Positions 48,930-59,826 of a DNA stretch of 64,000 nt are shown one piece after another. Source of the DNA: Metellina segmentata. Its lineage: Eukaryota; Arthropoda; Arachnida; Araneae; Tetragnathidae. Every line of letters starts with the position of its first letter. Position 1 is the stretch's first letter. The notes beneath the pieces are model-generated. The model was given only the letters and a program-made list of their open reading frames with translations. It was not told the DNA's origin and made no database searches. The stretch covers positions 92,131,377 through 92,195,376 of the forward strand of contig OX375878.1 in NCBI GenBank assembly GCA_947359465.1, read 5' to 3'. A program made the translations under genes and the position numbers.

Positions 48930-51547
48930 ACTTCTCCATCTTCTATCAGTTTTTTAATTGCGGCAATGTGGTCGTCATTGGATTGGGAAGCAATTATTTT
49001 ATGAGTTATTCCGTCATCTGCAATGACTTGCATCACTTGCATTACAGGGTATCTACTGAGTGCATCCACGTGGGCCATTTGTTTACCAGGTTTGTGGACT
49101 ATTTCATAGTCAAATTCTTCTAAGAAAAGAGACCATCTTGCAATTTTAGGGGTTAAATCCTTTTTTTCCATAGTTTTCTGAAATGCTAAGCAGTCGGTGA
49201 ATATTTTAAATTTCGAGCCTAAAAGGTAGTTCCTGAAGTGTTTAAGAGCCTCAATTACGGCAAGTACCTCTAGTTCGTAACTACTATACTTCTCTTGTTG
49301 AGGTGTTGTTTTTTTGCTCTTATAGTATATTGGGTAAAACTTCCCGTCGTCTGACTGTTGGAGGAGCACCGCCCCAAATCCTTGGCTACTTGCATCAGTA
49401 TGCAGTTCTAGAGTCGCTCCCTGGCGAAAAATGTGTAGTACTGGGCTTTGTGACAACATTTCCTTTAAAATATGAAATGCTTCTTTTTGTTCTGGCCCAA
49501 ACCTAAATTCTGTATTGTTTCTGAGTAAATCACTCAAAGGTTTGGCCACTTTGGCATATTGAGGAATAAACTTCCTAAAGTATCCTGAAAGACCAAGGAA
49601 ACTTTGCAATTGTTTAGTTGTTTGTGGTTGTGGAAATTTCTGTACAGCCAACGTCTTAGCTGGGGAGGGTCGAATTGTCCCGTCTTCTATTACATAACCA
49701 AGAAACTCTATTTTTCGTTTAAGAAATTGACATTTCTGAAAATTCAATTCTAATCCATATTCCGATGATATTTTTAAAACACGTTTAAGTTTCTCGATTC
49801 CTTCTTTCTCATCTCGTGAGGGAATTATCATGTCGTCCATGTAGATAACGAGAGTGTTATCCCTTAAAAGATCTCTAAATACCGTGTATATGTACCGCTG
49901 GAAAACACTGGGACTAACCGATAAACCAAAAGGGACCTTCAGAAATTCATATTGCCCTTCATGTGTAACGAAAGATGTATACTTGGTACTTTTCTCATTT
50001 ACATCTACATGAAAAAATCCGTTTTTTAAATCAAGGGAAGTGAAAACTTTAGCTTCTTCCAAATGATCTAAAACGTCTTCTATTAGGGGTAAGGGAAATC
50101 TATCTTTAATAATTTTCTTATTCAATTTCCTATAGTCAATACAGAGTCTAGAAGAACCGTCTTTCTTCTTACACAACACGATAGGGGCTGAGAAATCAGA
50201 GCAGCTAGGCTTAATGATGCCATCTTTCAACCACTGTTGTGTCTGAGTTTCAACTATTTTTTGCTCAGCGAACGGCATTCTGCGTGAACGCTGGCTTATG
50301 GGGACCTCGTCAGTCAAAATAATGTTCATTTCCAAGTTCGTGCTTCTCGTCTTACACGGTTTATATTGGCTGATAAGTTTTGTCAGTTCCTCCTTCTGCT
50401 TAACGCAAGAAACATGATTTAGATCTAATTCGTCAAATGTCACAGCGTTAAACATTGTAGTTAGGAAACTTTCCGCTAAATTAACATTTTCTGATTGGTG
50501 GTGACAAGAAAAGTAAAACATGTTATCTTCTGCTATGGTTCGTTTTGTCTCCAACTTAGTGTTTGGTTCCAGACGATTAGTTACTTCGAGATGAGTTTCG
50601 GTTTGAATTTTAGTTGAATCTGAAGTGTTCGCTAAATTAACAATTCTTGCGTAATTCACTCGAAAATTATCGCGTTTGCTCAAAACATGAATTCCGCTCT
50701 CTGATAAAGTAAGATTTAACTTATTTATGCAATCGAACCCAAGAACAATATCATCAGGTAAATTTTTTAAAACATAAACATCAGTAACAATAATGCATTC
50801 ATCAATAATAATTTCTGTAGAAAAGAAACCTAGAGGAGAAATGTGTTCTCCTCCTATACCCATTAAAGTCACATTATCAAAACTCAATTTTGGGGATCCA
50901 ATTTCAACATAAAATTCATATTTTATCATTGACACATCACTTCCTGTGTCGATTAGCGCATTAGATCTTTTCCCGCACATTTCAACATATTTTCTTAGCT
51001 TAGTACGAGAATTAAAAGGGCTATTAATTAAAGTTCTATTTACATCTCTTTTGGGACACACGTCGGCCTTGTGCCCATAATTTTTACATTTAAAGCATCT
51101 CACACCCTCAGTTTTCTTTTCACAATTTATCGACCTATGTCCATATTCATTGCAGTTGTAACATTTTATATGATTGATGTTAGTTTGTTCAGGGCGCACG
51201 AAAGATCGAGGCTTTAATTTGTCAAAATCCCTATTGAAACGCTTCTTATATTTATCGTCTGATGTTTTCGAATCTCTATTGGGTTTTAAATGACATCGAG
51301 CCGCTTCATATTCGTCTAATTTATTGACGAGTTGGTCTATTTTCGTTATTTTCGGTAGCTCGTCTATAAAATGGTCTCGAACGTCATTGGGTATTTTTCG
51401 TTTTAGTTGATCGGTAATCATGAGTTCTTTAAGGTCTTGGTAATTTGATACTTCCAACCCACTCGTCCATTCTTCAAAGAAAATTTTCAGATCATGAGCA
51501 AAGTCATTCCAAGTAGAAGACGCTTCTTTTCTATGCGAAAGGAAATT
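48866..51547 (-). pseudogene. pol: gypsy Gag C-terminus / protease / reverse transcriptase / RNase H
   Basis: Open frame continuing Gag directly after its TAA. Numbered from the Met at 51457 (863 codons): two zinc knuckles, C99-C102-H107-C112 and C121-C124-H129-C134. The retroviral aspartic protease has DTGS at 170-173 and VLGFD near 238. In RT, LCIDYRKLN is near 438-446, TSLDLKNGF is near 473-481, and the catalytic YMDD is at 539-542, where gypsy elements usually have Y(I/V/L)DD. RNase H has TDAS at 687, YELE at 727, FTDC at 753 and HVDALSR at 796, so all four acidic residues are present. All catalytic residues are intact. The frame is lost near 48930; the last ~22 codons (QIILQKTVSC…) are out-of-frame sequence. 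The original product would be a single Gag-Pol of roughly 1,500 residues. Confidence 0.92.
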
Positions 51548-52249
51548 TTACCTAAATTGTTCCGGATTTAATTTAAAACGTTTCAACAATAATCTCTTGA
51601 CATTTTCATAGTCATTAGCCTTTTCGTCAGGCTCACGCGTGATAAGATTAGCCAAATCCAATGGGAGTAACCCCAACAAATGTGTAACCCATTCCGTTTT
51701 TGGTATTTCGATACGACTAATCTGTCTTTCAAATAAAGTTAAATAACAGCTAATATCCTTATTCGTCTCGTAACGGTTAATCAATTTCAATAAATCGTTA
51801 TTGTATAGGCTGGTAGTTTTACCATAACTGTTGCCTTGTCCGTTAGCAGTTTCGATTTCGAGTTTCCTTAATTCGAATTCGCGTTTTTCGGCTTCAATTT
51901 TCTCTGCGCGTTTTTCGGCTTCAATTTTCTCTGTGCGTTTTTCGGCTTCAATTTTCTCTGCGCGTTTTTCGGCTTCAATTTTCTCTGCGCGTTTTTCGGC
52001 TTCAATTTTCTCTGCGCGGGCTTGTTTTTCGGCTTCAATTTTCTCTGCGCGTTTTTCGGCTTCAATTTTCTCTTCGCGTTCAGTTCTAATAACACTCAAC
52101 AGATTTTTTGTTATCTCCTCGTCATAATTTTCAGAATCTATTATAAGTTTCGAGCACTGCGCTACTTTGGGATTCGCTGGCACTATTAGGCCTAATTCGT
52201 CAATCAATGTTAGCAAATCTGCTTTTCGGGCCTTAGTTAAATATGCCAT
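51548..52249 (-). pseudogene. gag: gypsy Gag N-terminal part, ended by an in-frame TAA
   Basis: 233 codons from ATG at 52249 to TAA at 51550-51548. An N-terminal segment (MAYLTKARKADLLTLIDEL) of the type that opens arthropod gypsy Gags is followed by a highly charged helical stretch, residues about 55-115. That stretch is built from the 9-residue repeat KIEAEKRAE, probably a coiled coil. Then comes a capsid-like region with …ISCYLTLFERQ and …WVTHLLGLLPLDLA. After the TAA the same frame continues with about 30 codons (NFLSHRKEASSTWNDF…) that clearly extend the capsid domain, then the knuckles. The stop therefore cuts the capsid and is not at a natural Gag/Pol boundary. A nonsense mutation is the simplest reading; programmed readthrough at this site would be unusual. 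Confidence 0.88.
51887..52078 (-). repeat. 27-bp in-frame minisatellite in gag
   Basis: About seven units of a 27-bp repeat (minus sense encodes KIEAEKRAE). Near 52018-52026 one unit carries extra codons giving KQARAE. Unit length is a multiple of three, so copy-number change keeps the frame. Units differ by single bases only, for example tgtgcg for tgcgcg near 51935. Confidence 0.9.
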
Positions 52250-52594
52250 GTCATCAAGTAAAACAAAATTCTGTACTCACAGTTTCGAAAGTTCCTTCTA
52301 TCCGTCTTTTCCGTCAACTCGTCTTTTGCGTCTACGCGTTTTTTCGTCTACGCGTTTTCTTTTTTGTCGTTTCAGTCTATCATCAGCACCACGTCAGGAG
52401 AAGTCATGAAACTGTTCTTGCAGATGATTAAAACACAAGTCCAGGTTTGCATAGGGAGTCAAAACATTCCGCCGGCCGGTTCAATCGTCACTGCTTTCGG
52501 GGTCTGCTAATCCGTCGTTCAAGCCCTCGTACGAAGGAGGAGAATCGTCGCGGTCGTCAACGGTTTTTCACATCGCGGTCGAACCCTCATTTTT

Positions 52595-52962
52595 TGTAAG
52601 ATTCGTGTTGTTCTGTTTGGTAAGGTCTATATTAAAGACTTCGAATCTTACAGCACATTGACATTTAATGAATAAATATATACAATTATTATGTACAGTT
52701 GAGTTATATTTCAAAAAAGTTCCGTCATTATCGGCAGCAGTCGTCTCTGCTCGGAAAAAATACGTCAGCTCTCAATGGCGTCCAGGGGAAAAAGTGTCTG
52801 TTCTATTAATTTTCTCGTAACTGAATACCAGAATGTGAATGGCTCGTGACAGTCTTGCCTTGCATTCCTACTACAATGCAACTGACTCCTACCAGTCTCG
52901 TTGCTCTTATAATGAGTTCTTTCCAGACTAGTAGACAACTACCGTTGTTTAGTATTCCTACA
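52595..52962 (-). repeat. 5' LTR of the gypsy element
   Basis: 368 bp with TG…CA ends; reads TGTAGGAATACT… to …CGAATCTTACA on the minus strand. It matches 47347-47714 with no difference seen by eye. It carries a TATA box and initiator (52880-52912). A 13-bp imperfect inverted repeat near its 3' end (minus TCGAAGTC/GATTCG region) also occurs in the other LTR. Confidence 0.95.
52880..52912 (-). promoter_or_regulatory. Core promoter in the 5' LTR: TATA box plus initiator
   Basis: On the minus strand TTATAAG (52912-52906) is followed by TCAGTT (52885-52880). The spacing of about 28-30 bases fits an arthropod TATA/Inr pair, with the start at the A of TCAGT. The same pair is in the 3' LTR. Position and function are inferred from motif and spacing only. 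Confidence 0.55.
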
Positions 52963-52992
52963 TATATATATATTGGAACTCATTGAAAATTT
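52963..52992. repeat. Right arm of the palindromic gypsy target
   Basis: (TA)5 followed by TTGGAACTCATTGAAAATTT, a 20/20 inverted match to 47305-47324. Before gypsy inserted, the two arms were separated only by a TA repeat, so the locus could extrude as a hairpin. Confidence 0.9.
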
Positions 52993-53449
52993 TAGATAAT
53001 TATTTTACAGATGCTGTTTTTGTAAATTGAAAACGATGGCTGCCCATTGCAGTTTTTATTTTATTTTTTTGGTCAAAAGGGTTTTTTAAACTAAAATTTT
53101 AATAATTTAAATCTTAGTTAAGATAATTTTATTGCAATTCACAATAAATTAAGATTAATTATTAATTCTCTTATCCATACAACCTAGGCTTTGCTCGCCT
53201 GTTTTTTTTTCCTAAATGAAGGAATTGGGCTGTACTCTGTTCTGCTTACTACACCCCTATTTACTTTACCCTAGTATCCATTCTATTCCAGGGTAAGGAC
53301 ACGCGTTTTTGTAAAACACTTTGCAAAGCGAGCTTCGAGTCCTTGGAAGTGTTTCATTATCAGTAACTGCAACTTATTCAACCGAAATTCGGTTTTTCAA
53401 AAGCAGCCACAACACTGAATCGGCGATGTGGTGTTTTCGAAGAAAATAG

Positions 53450-53703
53450 TGATTCGTGGATAGTATTTGACGACGACTTACGGCTTGCCGCACACCTGTT
53501 ACAAAAAGGTCCCAAATGAAATCTCAATGGACTTGCCAATGGACAATCCAACTTGCGTGCAATTTATACCGCAGTTCACCACGGCGCCGCAGCTTTCCGC
53601 ATACGTTTCACCGGTCCCAAGTACCTTGTTTTCATAAATAAATGGAATATAAATAATAATTGATAAATGTTGTATCCAGTAACGTCTATTTTGTTTCAAA
53701 ATA
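53450..53703 (+). repeat. Deleted relative of the fold-back region
   Basis: 53450-53523 matches 42429-42503 (TTCGTGGATAGTAT…GGTCCCAAATGAAATC) and 53549-53703 matches 42736-42892 (GTACCTTGTTTTCATAAAT…TATTTTGTTTCAAAATA). About 230 bases present at 42.5 kb are missing here. The first segment lies outside the fold-back arms, so the repeat unit is larger than the fold-back itself. Confidence 0.75.
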
Positions 53704-55032
53704 TACTTTTTTATACCAAGTAAGCAAAATAAATACAGGGTGGTAACAATATATTAAGCATACAAAGAAGATTTTGTTTTGATTTTAGCTGATCATTTTA
53801 AAACTACGCTCTAAATTGAGAGCTCATTCAGAACTGAGCTTATACACCGGGAATCATTTTTATAATTTATTCAGCTTGGCCTCTCTATAAATTTATGACA
53901 ACAATATTTTGTCTCTAGTTGATGTTTTGACGTCTTAGTATTAATTTGATTGTACACGCTGTTTTCATTTAGAACACAGGTATTTTAAGTCTCTTCTATT
54001 ATTGCATACAAAATGGTTCACTGGTTATTATTTCACTGATTAAATGCATGTTTAGGTATTATATTGATTATGTAAAGTGAAAGTATTCCATCATTTTAAT
54101 CTGTAACTTTCAAAGCAGAAATAAATTTCCAAGAAGCATTCTTTGTTCTCCTTTCTCTAGCTTTTCTGAAAATTACGATAGATTTTTTTTGGAAATGTAC
54201 GTAGTAGCTATATTAAAATCAAAAAGCTTTTCGATAATTTTTTTTATTTCTTAGCAATCCATTTATAGATGTCGGCTTCAATTTTTACTGCACCATATTT
54301 AACTTTTGGTGGGTCCTCCAGTTACTTTGATTTGATTTGATTTATAATCCTTATTTATTATAGTATTTTTTGAAACGATGTCTTTAAGTCTGGCATAGAC
54401 TTTTTTGATGCAAAGTTTGTTTGGACTTTTACTTTCAAACGTGGTATTCCAAATTTGGAAAATAGGCTTTGATGTGTGTTTCGAACGTTGCCTTAAGCAG
54501 TGGTGACATTTTGATTGAAAAATAAAAATTACTCGGATGCCTAGTTCATCTTCAATTTAAAACTTGAGCTAAAATGCATAATTATATTTCCGAATGAATT
54601 TATAATTCTTTTACTCTTTTTTTTATTGAACTCAGCGGGCGAACTCAGCAGAACTTTGATGAAAAAAGCCTTTATCACTGAAGAAACAGTGCGTAAAAAA
54701 ACATTTTTTTTCGCTCATGTAAAATTCATAGATTATTTCGTATTAAAGATATTTTAAAAAAATCCTCTCTAGGGTATATTTTGTACGTCAAGAATGTGCC
54801 TTACATCCATAGCAAAAAAAAAAAAGGAGGAACGAAATGTGGGGAATCCAGTAAACTTTGAAATGTTTGTGGCGCTAGAGGGAACTAGGCATGTCACGTG
54901 ACTAAAATGTTAGTGTCGTGTTGTAAAAGTTAATTCCACGCGATATGAAACATTCATTTTTTATTAGCAGGATCCAAAAACACGCATTTCTTGTATAATT
55001 CGCTTAATATTTTAAGTAAAACTATCAGGACA
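53704..55032. other. Intronic sequence, nothing recognised
   Basis: AT-rich; no coding or repeat partner seen. Confidence 0.6.
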
Positions 55033-56687
55033 CCCACTAATATTATAAAAGAAAGTGTTTGCGTGTCTGCATGCAGTTTCCTGACGAAACTATAACACTT
55101 ACAATAGTGAAATTTGGCACACAGGAAGTCCTAATTTTTTGGCGATTTTCTGTGTCTCCCCCGAATTTTAAAATTTAATCTAGAACATATAAAAATATAT
55201 TAATTATTTATTAGATGTTTTCCTCTATTCTTTTCGTGAATGTGACGTCATAGCTTCCTCGATTGAAGACAGGAAAGGATTTTGCGTTTTTCGACCTCAT
55301 AACTGTGCCAAGTTACGATAGACCCGACGTCACATTGAAGAAAGGACAGATTCCGCGTTTTTCGTCCTATTTTTTCTTAATTGATTTGTGATTCAAGCAT
55401 GTTTTGATTTACGTTGTTGATTAGTATAACTTTCTTGCTAGCGGGCAGAGTCACGGGCAAAGACTATTTGAGGTTTTCTAACATCACGATCGTTAAAGAT
55501 AGAGTGAAAATTTCAACGGATTTGAAATATGTGGAATATTTGACACCAGATCGACACCTTAAATGTGACTTTCTTCAAAAAAATAATTTTTCAATTGTAA
55601 CCTGTGTCATGTCGGGTGGAGGTGGGACTCATTCTGATAATTTTTCTTTTTTCTTTGTAATGTTTCTAGTATTAGCAAGATTTAATGTGTCCAGCCCGAT
55701 TTCTTCGAATAGCGAAGGTTCGGCCTTTTGTAACAATATATTCTCGCTTGAGCGAAACAAATAGTTAGCATTATGTTGACATTGCTACTTTTTCCTGTTT
55801 TGGGTCTAAAATGTTTATGGTTTTTCCCTAGGTAGAGACTGGGCCGTAGTTTGGGAATGATTCCCAAAGGTCAGCAATTGATCATTAGTTTTAATTATTT
55901 ACGAAAAAAATTGTCGTAGTTTTCGACGCATGGCAGGAGCAATTGATAATCTCGTTTCTGTGCTGCTGAGAATATTTTGTTACAGAATTTGACTGATACC
56001 TTCAGATTCCAATATTGTTTACGATAACATTCTGAACGAAACCGAAAATGATGTTGGGCTAGATACTAATTTTATAATAACAATTGAACGATTTTATAGT
56101 TCTCTACATACAGGTTTAACATTGTTCGGAATTTTTTCTTGTGGTGGTACTGACTGGTCATTATTCTTAAACTTTTCGCGATTTTCGAAGCTTTTTACTA
56201 ATCAAAAATTTGTTTAAGATACAGGCAAACCTTACCACAGATTCTCTGCAACTTTAAAATGCGAAACTGCAAGTTCCGCGTAGTGTTTTTGACTAGATCG
56301 GGGTCAAAATAAGAATGATTCGTTTATCTAGATCATGAAATCTGCACCGTCTGACCAATCCACACCAAATTTGGTACACTTATTCTTTAGAAAACTGCTG
56401 AAAACATATGCAATTTTTTTCCTGTCCTCAGACCAATCTGTAGCCATGAGAATTGGCACACAGGTAATCCTAAAAATGCCCTTGAAGCCCCAATTCTAAA
56501 ATCTAAAGTTTGTTTATCTGCAATAAATGGACATGGTTAAGGAAACACGTTCTACATGGATATGTCGCGGTCATATTTTAGCTGACGTGGTAATAAACAC
56601 GTTCTACACAGTTTGTGTATTTGAGTTAACACAGGGAAATGTCGCGGTCATATTTGAAACCAGAGCAACGCCGGATTATTTAGCTAG
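55033..56687 (+). mobile_element. Helitron-like element carrying a coding fragment
   Basis: 3' end CTAG|T at 56684-56687 after GAGCAACGCCGGATTATTTAG, the same family as 18440-18730. The 5' side starts near CCACTAATATTATAAAAGAA, a start I recognise from arthropod Helitrons, but the exact base is unsure. A block with partial internal duplication (ATGTCGCGGTCATATTT at 56560 and 56638) is present. An ORF at 55414-55764 lies inside. Length about 1.65 kb; no Rep/helicase seen. Confidence 0.6.
55414..55764 (+). pseudogene. Coding fragment of unknown membrane-type protein inside the Helitron-like element
   Basis: 116-codon open frame with clearly non-random composition: VTGKDYLRFSNITIVKDRVK … LTPDRHLKCDFLQ, a Cys-containing glycine-rich turn (TCVMSGGGGTH), then a hydrophobic stretch (NFSFFFVMFLVLARF) and SSPISSNSEGSAF. 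A luminal loop followed by a membrane segment is the simplest picture. It faintly recalls MFSD6-like transporters, which are expanded in arachnids, but I cannot prove this. Peptide IVKDRVKISTDLK recurs at 27788-27826. The reading continues with shifts past 55764 (GRDWAVVW near 55838), so this is a broken fragment. Confidence 0.45.
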
Positions 56688-59600
56688 TTGTAGAATGAAA
56701 GCAGAGGATATCAAGTGTGATGTGATTCAGGACAAATGGGTGATAGTTTCCAAGGTCACTGCCAAATCTTTAATTTTATGCGTTTCAAAATTATGCAGTG
56801 GGAGACTATTTCGATCAGACCTCCAAATTATTAAATTGCAGTTGATATATTCGAATTGTTTGACATTGAATCACGTTCCGGTCCTCATCATAGAGAGGTT
56901 GGTAAATTTTACTTTCGATAGCTATGTATTTCAGAAGGGTTAATTATACAAGAGGACCATGAGAAGAAAAAAATTTTAATTCAATTATTTTAAAACGAAA
57001 CAAAGTATCTATTAAGGAGGACCTCGATATTGACACGGACTGCTTGAGCGTTTTTATATGCAAATGTACTCGATCTAAGCTAGAGTGGAAAGTGGTCGCT
57101 GCAACTACAAAAGCAGGAATACTTGAAATTCTCTACCTTTGAAGTGTAGTAAATCATACTTAAATTCGGTTTTTATCGAATCATTTTTGGACAAATATCG
57201 TACTTGTAATATAGTATAAGCGCTAACTTGGAGATGCTCGGTGATTCTATTATACTTGCAAAAAAGGGTAAAGCCTTCAGGAGTCGCCAATTTTATAAGA
57301 ATTTTGCTTACTTTATGTCTCTTCTATTCTTGTGTGAAGTGATTGTAAAAAGCTCAGCGATACAAAGGAAATGGTCCGCTCTTTTCTCTAAATAGGATCT
57401 ACGAAAGCGCCTCAGACATTCTGAAGCGTTGAGCAGCAGTTCTCTCAAGCGATCACGTATAAGATCAGTGCCCCGGGCGATGCGTTTGGAATGCAAGTGG
57501 GCTTTGTCCTATCTGGGGATTTTCGATACGATGCTTTTGCATCTAAGTGGCAGCGCTTTTAAAGTTTTCCAGGAAGCTTACATTCTGATGTAAAATTATT
57601 TTTCAAAACCTGAGATTCTCGGTGGGCGGTTAAGATTATTTTAGTTTTCAGTAGTACTCCTAATTAGTTTTAAACCGCAAAAACATATTTTCTTTTGAGA
57701 TTGGTGGCATTCGAATCTTAACTTGCATGTGGTATATTTGATTTTAGTTCCCTTAATCCGCTGGTTCCATTCCAATCAGGTTTAATTCCTTCCTGTGTGT
57801 ATTTCTTCTGCATCAGGGAAACTGTTGTGTATCAAAACCTGCTTGTTTGGCTCTTGTGCCACGAAACACAACCATCCATTTCTACTTCACACCACTTTTA
57901 CTTACCACCGCAACTCGCTGCTATTTTATTTACCTTTTATTTGTCAAGTGTTAAGACCCTTAAAGAAATAACTGGGCATCACGAGAAAAGAAAGTCTATA
58001 ACAACGCTGTTTCTCTTTATCTCCCCTTTTTTTTCTTTGGAAATCGTCTATCTGTTCTTGGATTACATGGGATAAACTGCTTATCGGCGCTGTGTTCTGA
58101 AATTAGACATTGTTTCAGTCCTTGTAGACGTTTTTCACTTCTATTGCCCGTAAATTTGGAAGAATTTCTACTGCACACAACCTGAGAATTTGAGCTTTAT
58201 GTGTGTATTGACGAATTCAGCTGCTACTCTCCAAATACCATAGGTGAAGTGTGGATTAATGGAAACGCAGTAAAAGGGACACTTTTCTTCTAAAGGAGGA
58301 TTTTCAATAATGGTTCCATTTGAAAATATTTTGAGTAATTTTTGACCATCTTATAAGAAAATTGTATGGATTTTGATAGTTCAGTTCTATAGTCTCTATC
58401 ATCTTGATTTCCAGGAATTTTCAGCTTTTCGAACCTGTTGTTAAGATCAATCTTTACCAGTATCTTTAGTCTAGTCCCATTTGCGCATTGATTTGATATG
58501 GTGTATTGTATACTTAATTTACTGATTTTCCGTCTGCGTAGATTTTTAAAAACTGTCTAGTCAGTAATCCCTTAAGTTCAGAAGTTTCTTTACAGATATT
58601 TTTGTTCAATTTTGACTTCCAAGTTGTTTGCACTAAGATGTTTGCATTGACCCCATTTCTTAAGTTTTCTTTGGTGCAGACAATCCTTTAAATCGATTTC
58701 TGTTGTGATTTGGAAATAAATAATTACTCAAATTATTCAATGAGGCCTTTAACCAGTCGGATATTAGAATTTTGCTTTATTTTGTTTCTGGCATGGGAAA
58801 CTTTGCACTAAGATTAAATTTAGATTGTTAAGTATTGGGGTATGTAAAGTATAAAGGGCTAATGCTTCGAAGACAATATGGTTTTGAAGCTCAAGGTTTC
58901 CACTCATGAATATGAAGGTTCACGGACCCTTCTCTGCAGTTCGTTTTGCCTTATTTTCTCCTATAATATTGTTCATTAATTATTCATGTAAGTATTTGAT
59001 CGAGAAATATTTATTCCGAAAGTTAGTATGACACATCTTTTTAAAGGTGGGAATGCATCATGTGTTCTGCCATTGACTATTTATCTTTAGTCTGAAAGTA
59101 AGAGAACATTGGTGATTAATTACTGAATAACTGATCTATACTTGTGGATCTTGGGTGTGGCCGTGCTTTAAGTGCGGCATCGATTATGTGGGGTGGAGGG
59201 TCCCCTGCTAAGATGGTTTATTTACGCCCATATGAAAGTAGAGGTATTACATTGATCTCTGAAGAGATGTGTATGATCCTGCACATCAATATTTCATAAC
59301 GATATCCTTGTTTTCCACTCAAACAACTCACGGCTGAATTATATGAGAGGCGCATGTGCAGATTAGCCACTCATTTTACTCACGAGATATTAATGAGTAA
59401 TTTATTGTTGTTTGCGTTTGTATGGTATGAAATTAAAAATGTCCCGTGTGAGCATACTATCCACCTGAGAAAATTCATGTATGCACAAATTATAAGGCCT
59501 TGAGATTATGGCCACGATTTGGGCAGTTGATTACCATTACCCGAGTAAACGTTGCTGTTGTCATGCCGTTTACATATTCGCCAAGTAGGAGTTGCATATG

Positions 59601-59767
59601 GTAGAGTTTTTAATTTCTCTAATTTTTAATAGATTTTAAATGTAATTGGACAAGACAAACATCACTTTGGTATTTATACAAAGTTTCATAAGCTCCTTTA
59701 GTAATACAGGTTGTAACACTCATTTTTGTATAGTTTCAATAATTTATCGATAATATCGGATGGTCGT
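56688..59767. other. Intronic sequence, nothing recognised apart from a SINE-A scrap
   Basis: The ORF 56527-56943 straddles a Helitron end and is not a gene. No other signal except the fragment at 57770-57882. Confidence 0.55.
57770..57882 (+). mobile_element. SINE-A fragment, degraded
   Basis: Contains CAGGTTTAATTCCTTCCTG followed by TGTGTATTTCTTCTGCATCA, and about 50 bases on CTCTTGTGCCACGAAACACA and ACCATCC. Order and spacing match the family, identity is low. Confidence 0.45.
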
Positions 59768-59826
59768 GTGCGAGGTACCAATGTAATGTACAAAACAATG
59801 CGAGGTACCAATGTAATGTACAAAAT
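59768..59826. repeat. Short tandem repeat
   Basis: GCGAGGTACCAATGTAATG TACAAAA occurs twice, 28-30 bp apart, followed by related AATGTATAAAACAATGTAAT. Confidence 0.85.

Larger units (their letters stand above)
47347..52962 (-). mobile_element. Near-complete Ty3/gypsy LTR retrotransposon
   Basis: A 5,616-bp element read on the minus strand. Both LTRs are 368 bp, begin TGTA and end TACA, and look identical by eye. Internal order is Gag, two CCHC knuckles, aspartic protease, RT, RNase H, integrase (PR-RT-RH-IN, the Ty3/gypsy order). Gag and pol lie in one frame, broken by a TAA stop in Gag and a frameshift before integrase. No envelope ORF is present between integrase and the 3' LTR. The element lies within TA repeats, so the target duplication cannot be delimited. 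No canonical TGG primer-binding site follows the 5' LTR: the first internal bases (minus strand) read AAAAATGAGGGTTCGACC. The Gag style, with a charged coiled-coil before a SCAN-like capsid region, resembles elements I associate with arachnid genomes. Confidence 0.95.

Noticed and set aside
51548..51550. Gag TAA as a programmed readthrough stop between Gag and Pol
   Set aside because: The stop lies inside the capsid region, before the zinc knuckles; natural boundaries come after them. A mutation is simpler, though readthrough is kept as an alternative in the findings.
56527..56943. 138-codon ORF as a gene
   Set aside because: It crosses the CTAG end of the Helitron-like element, so it is a chance frame over two unrelated sequences.
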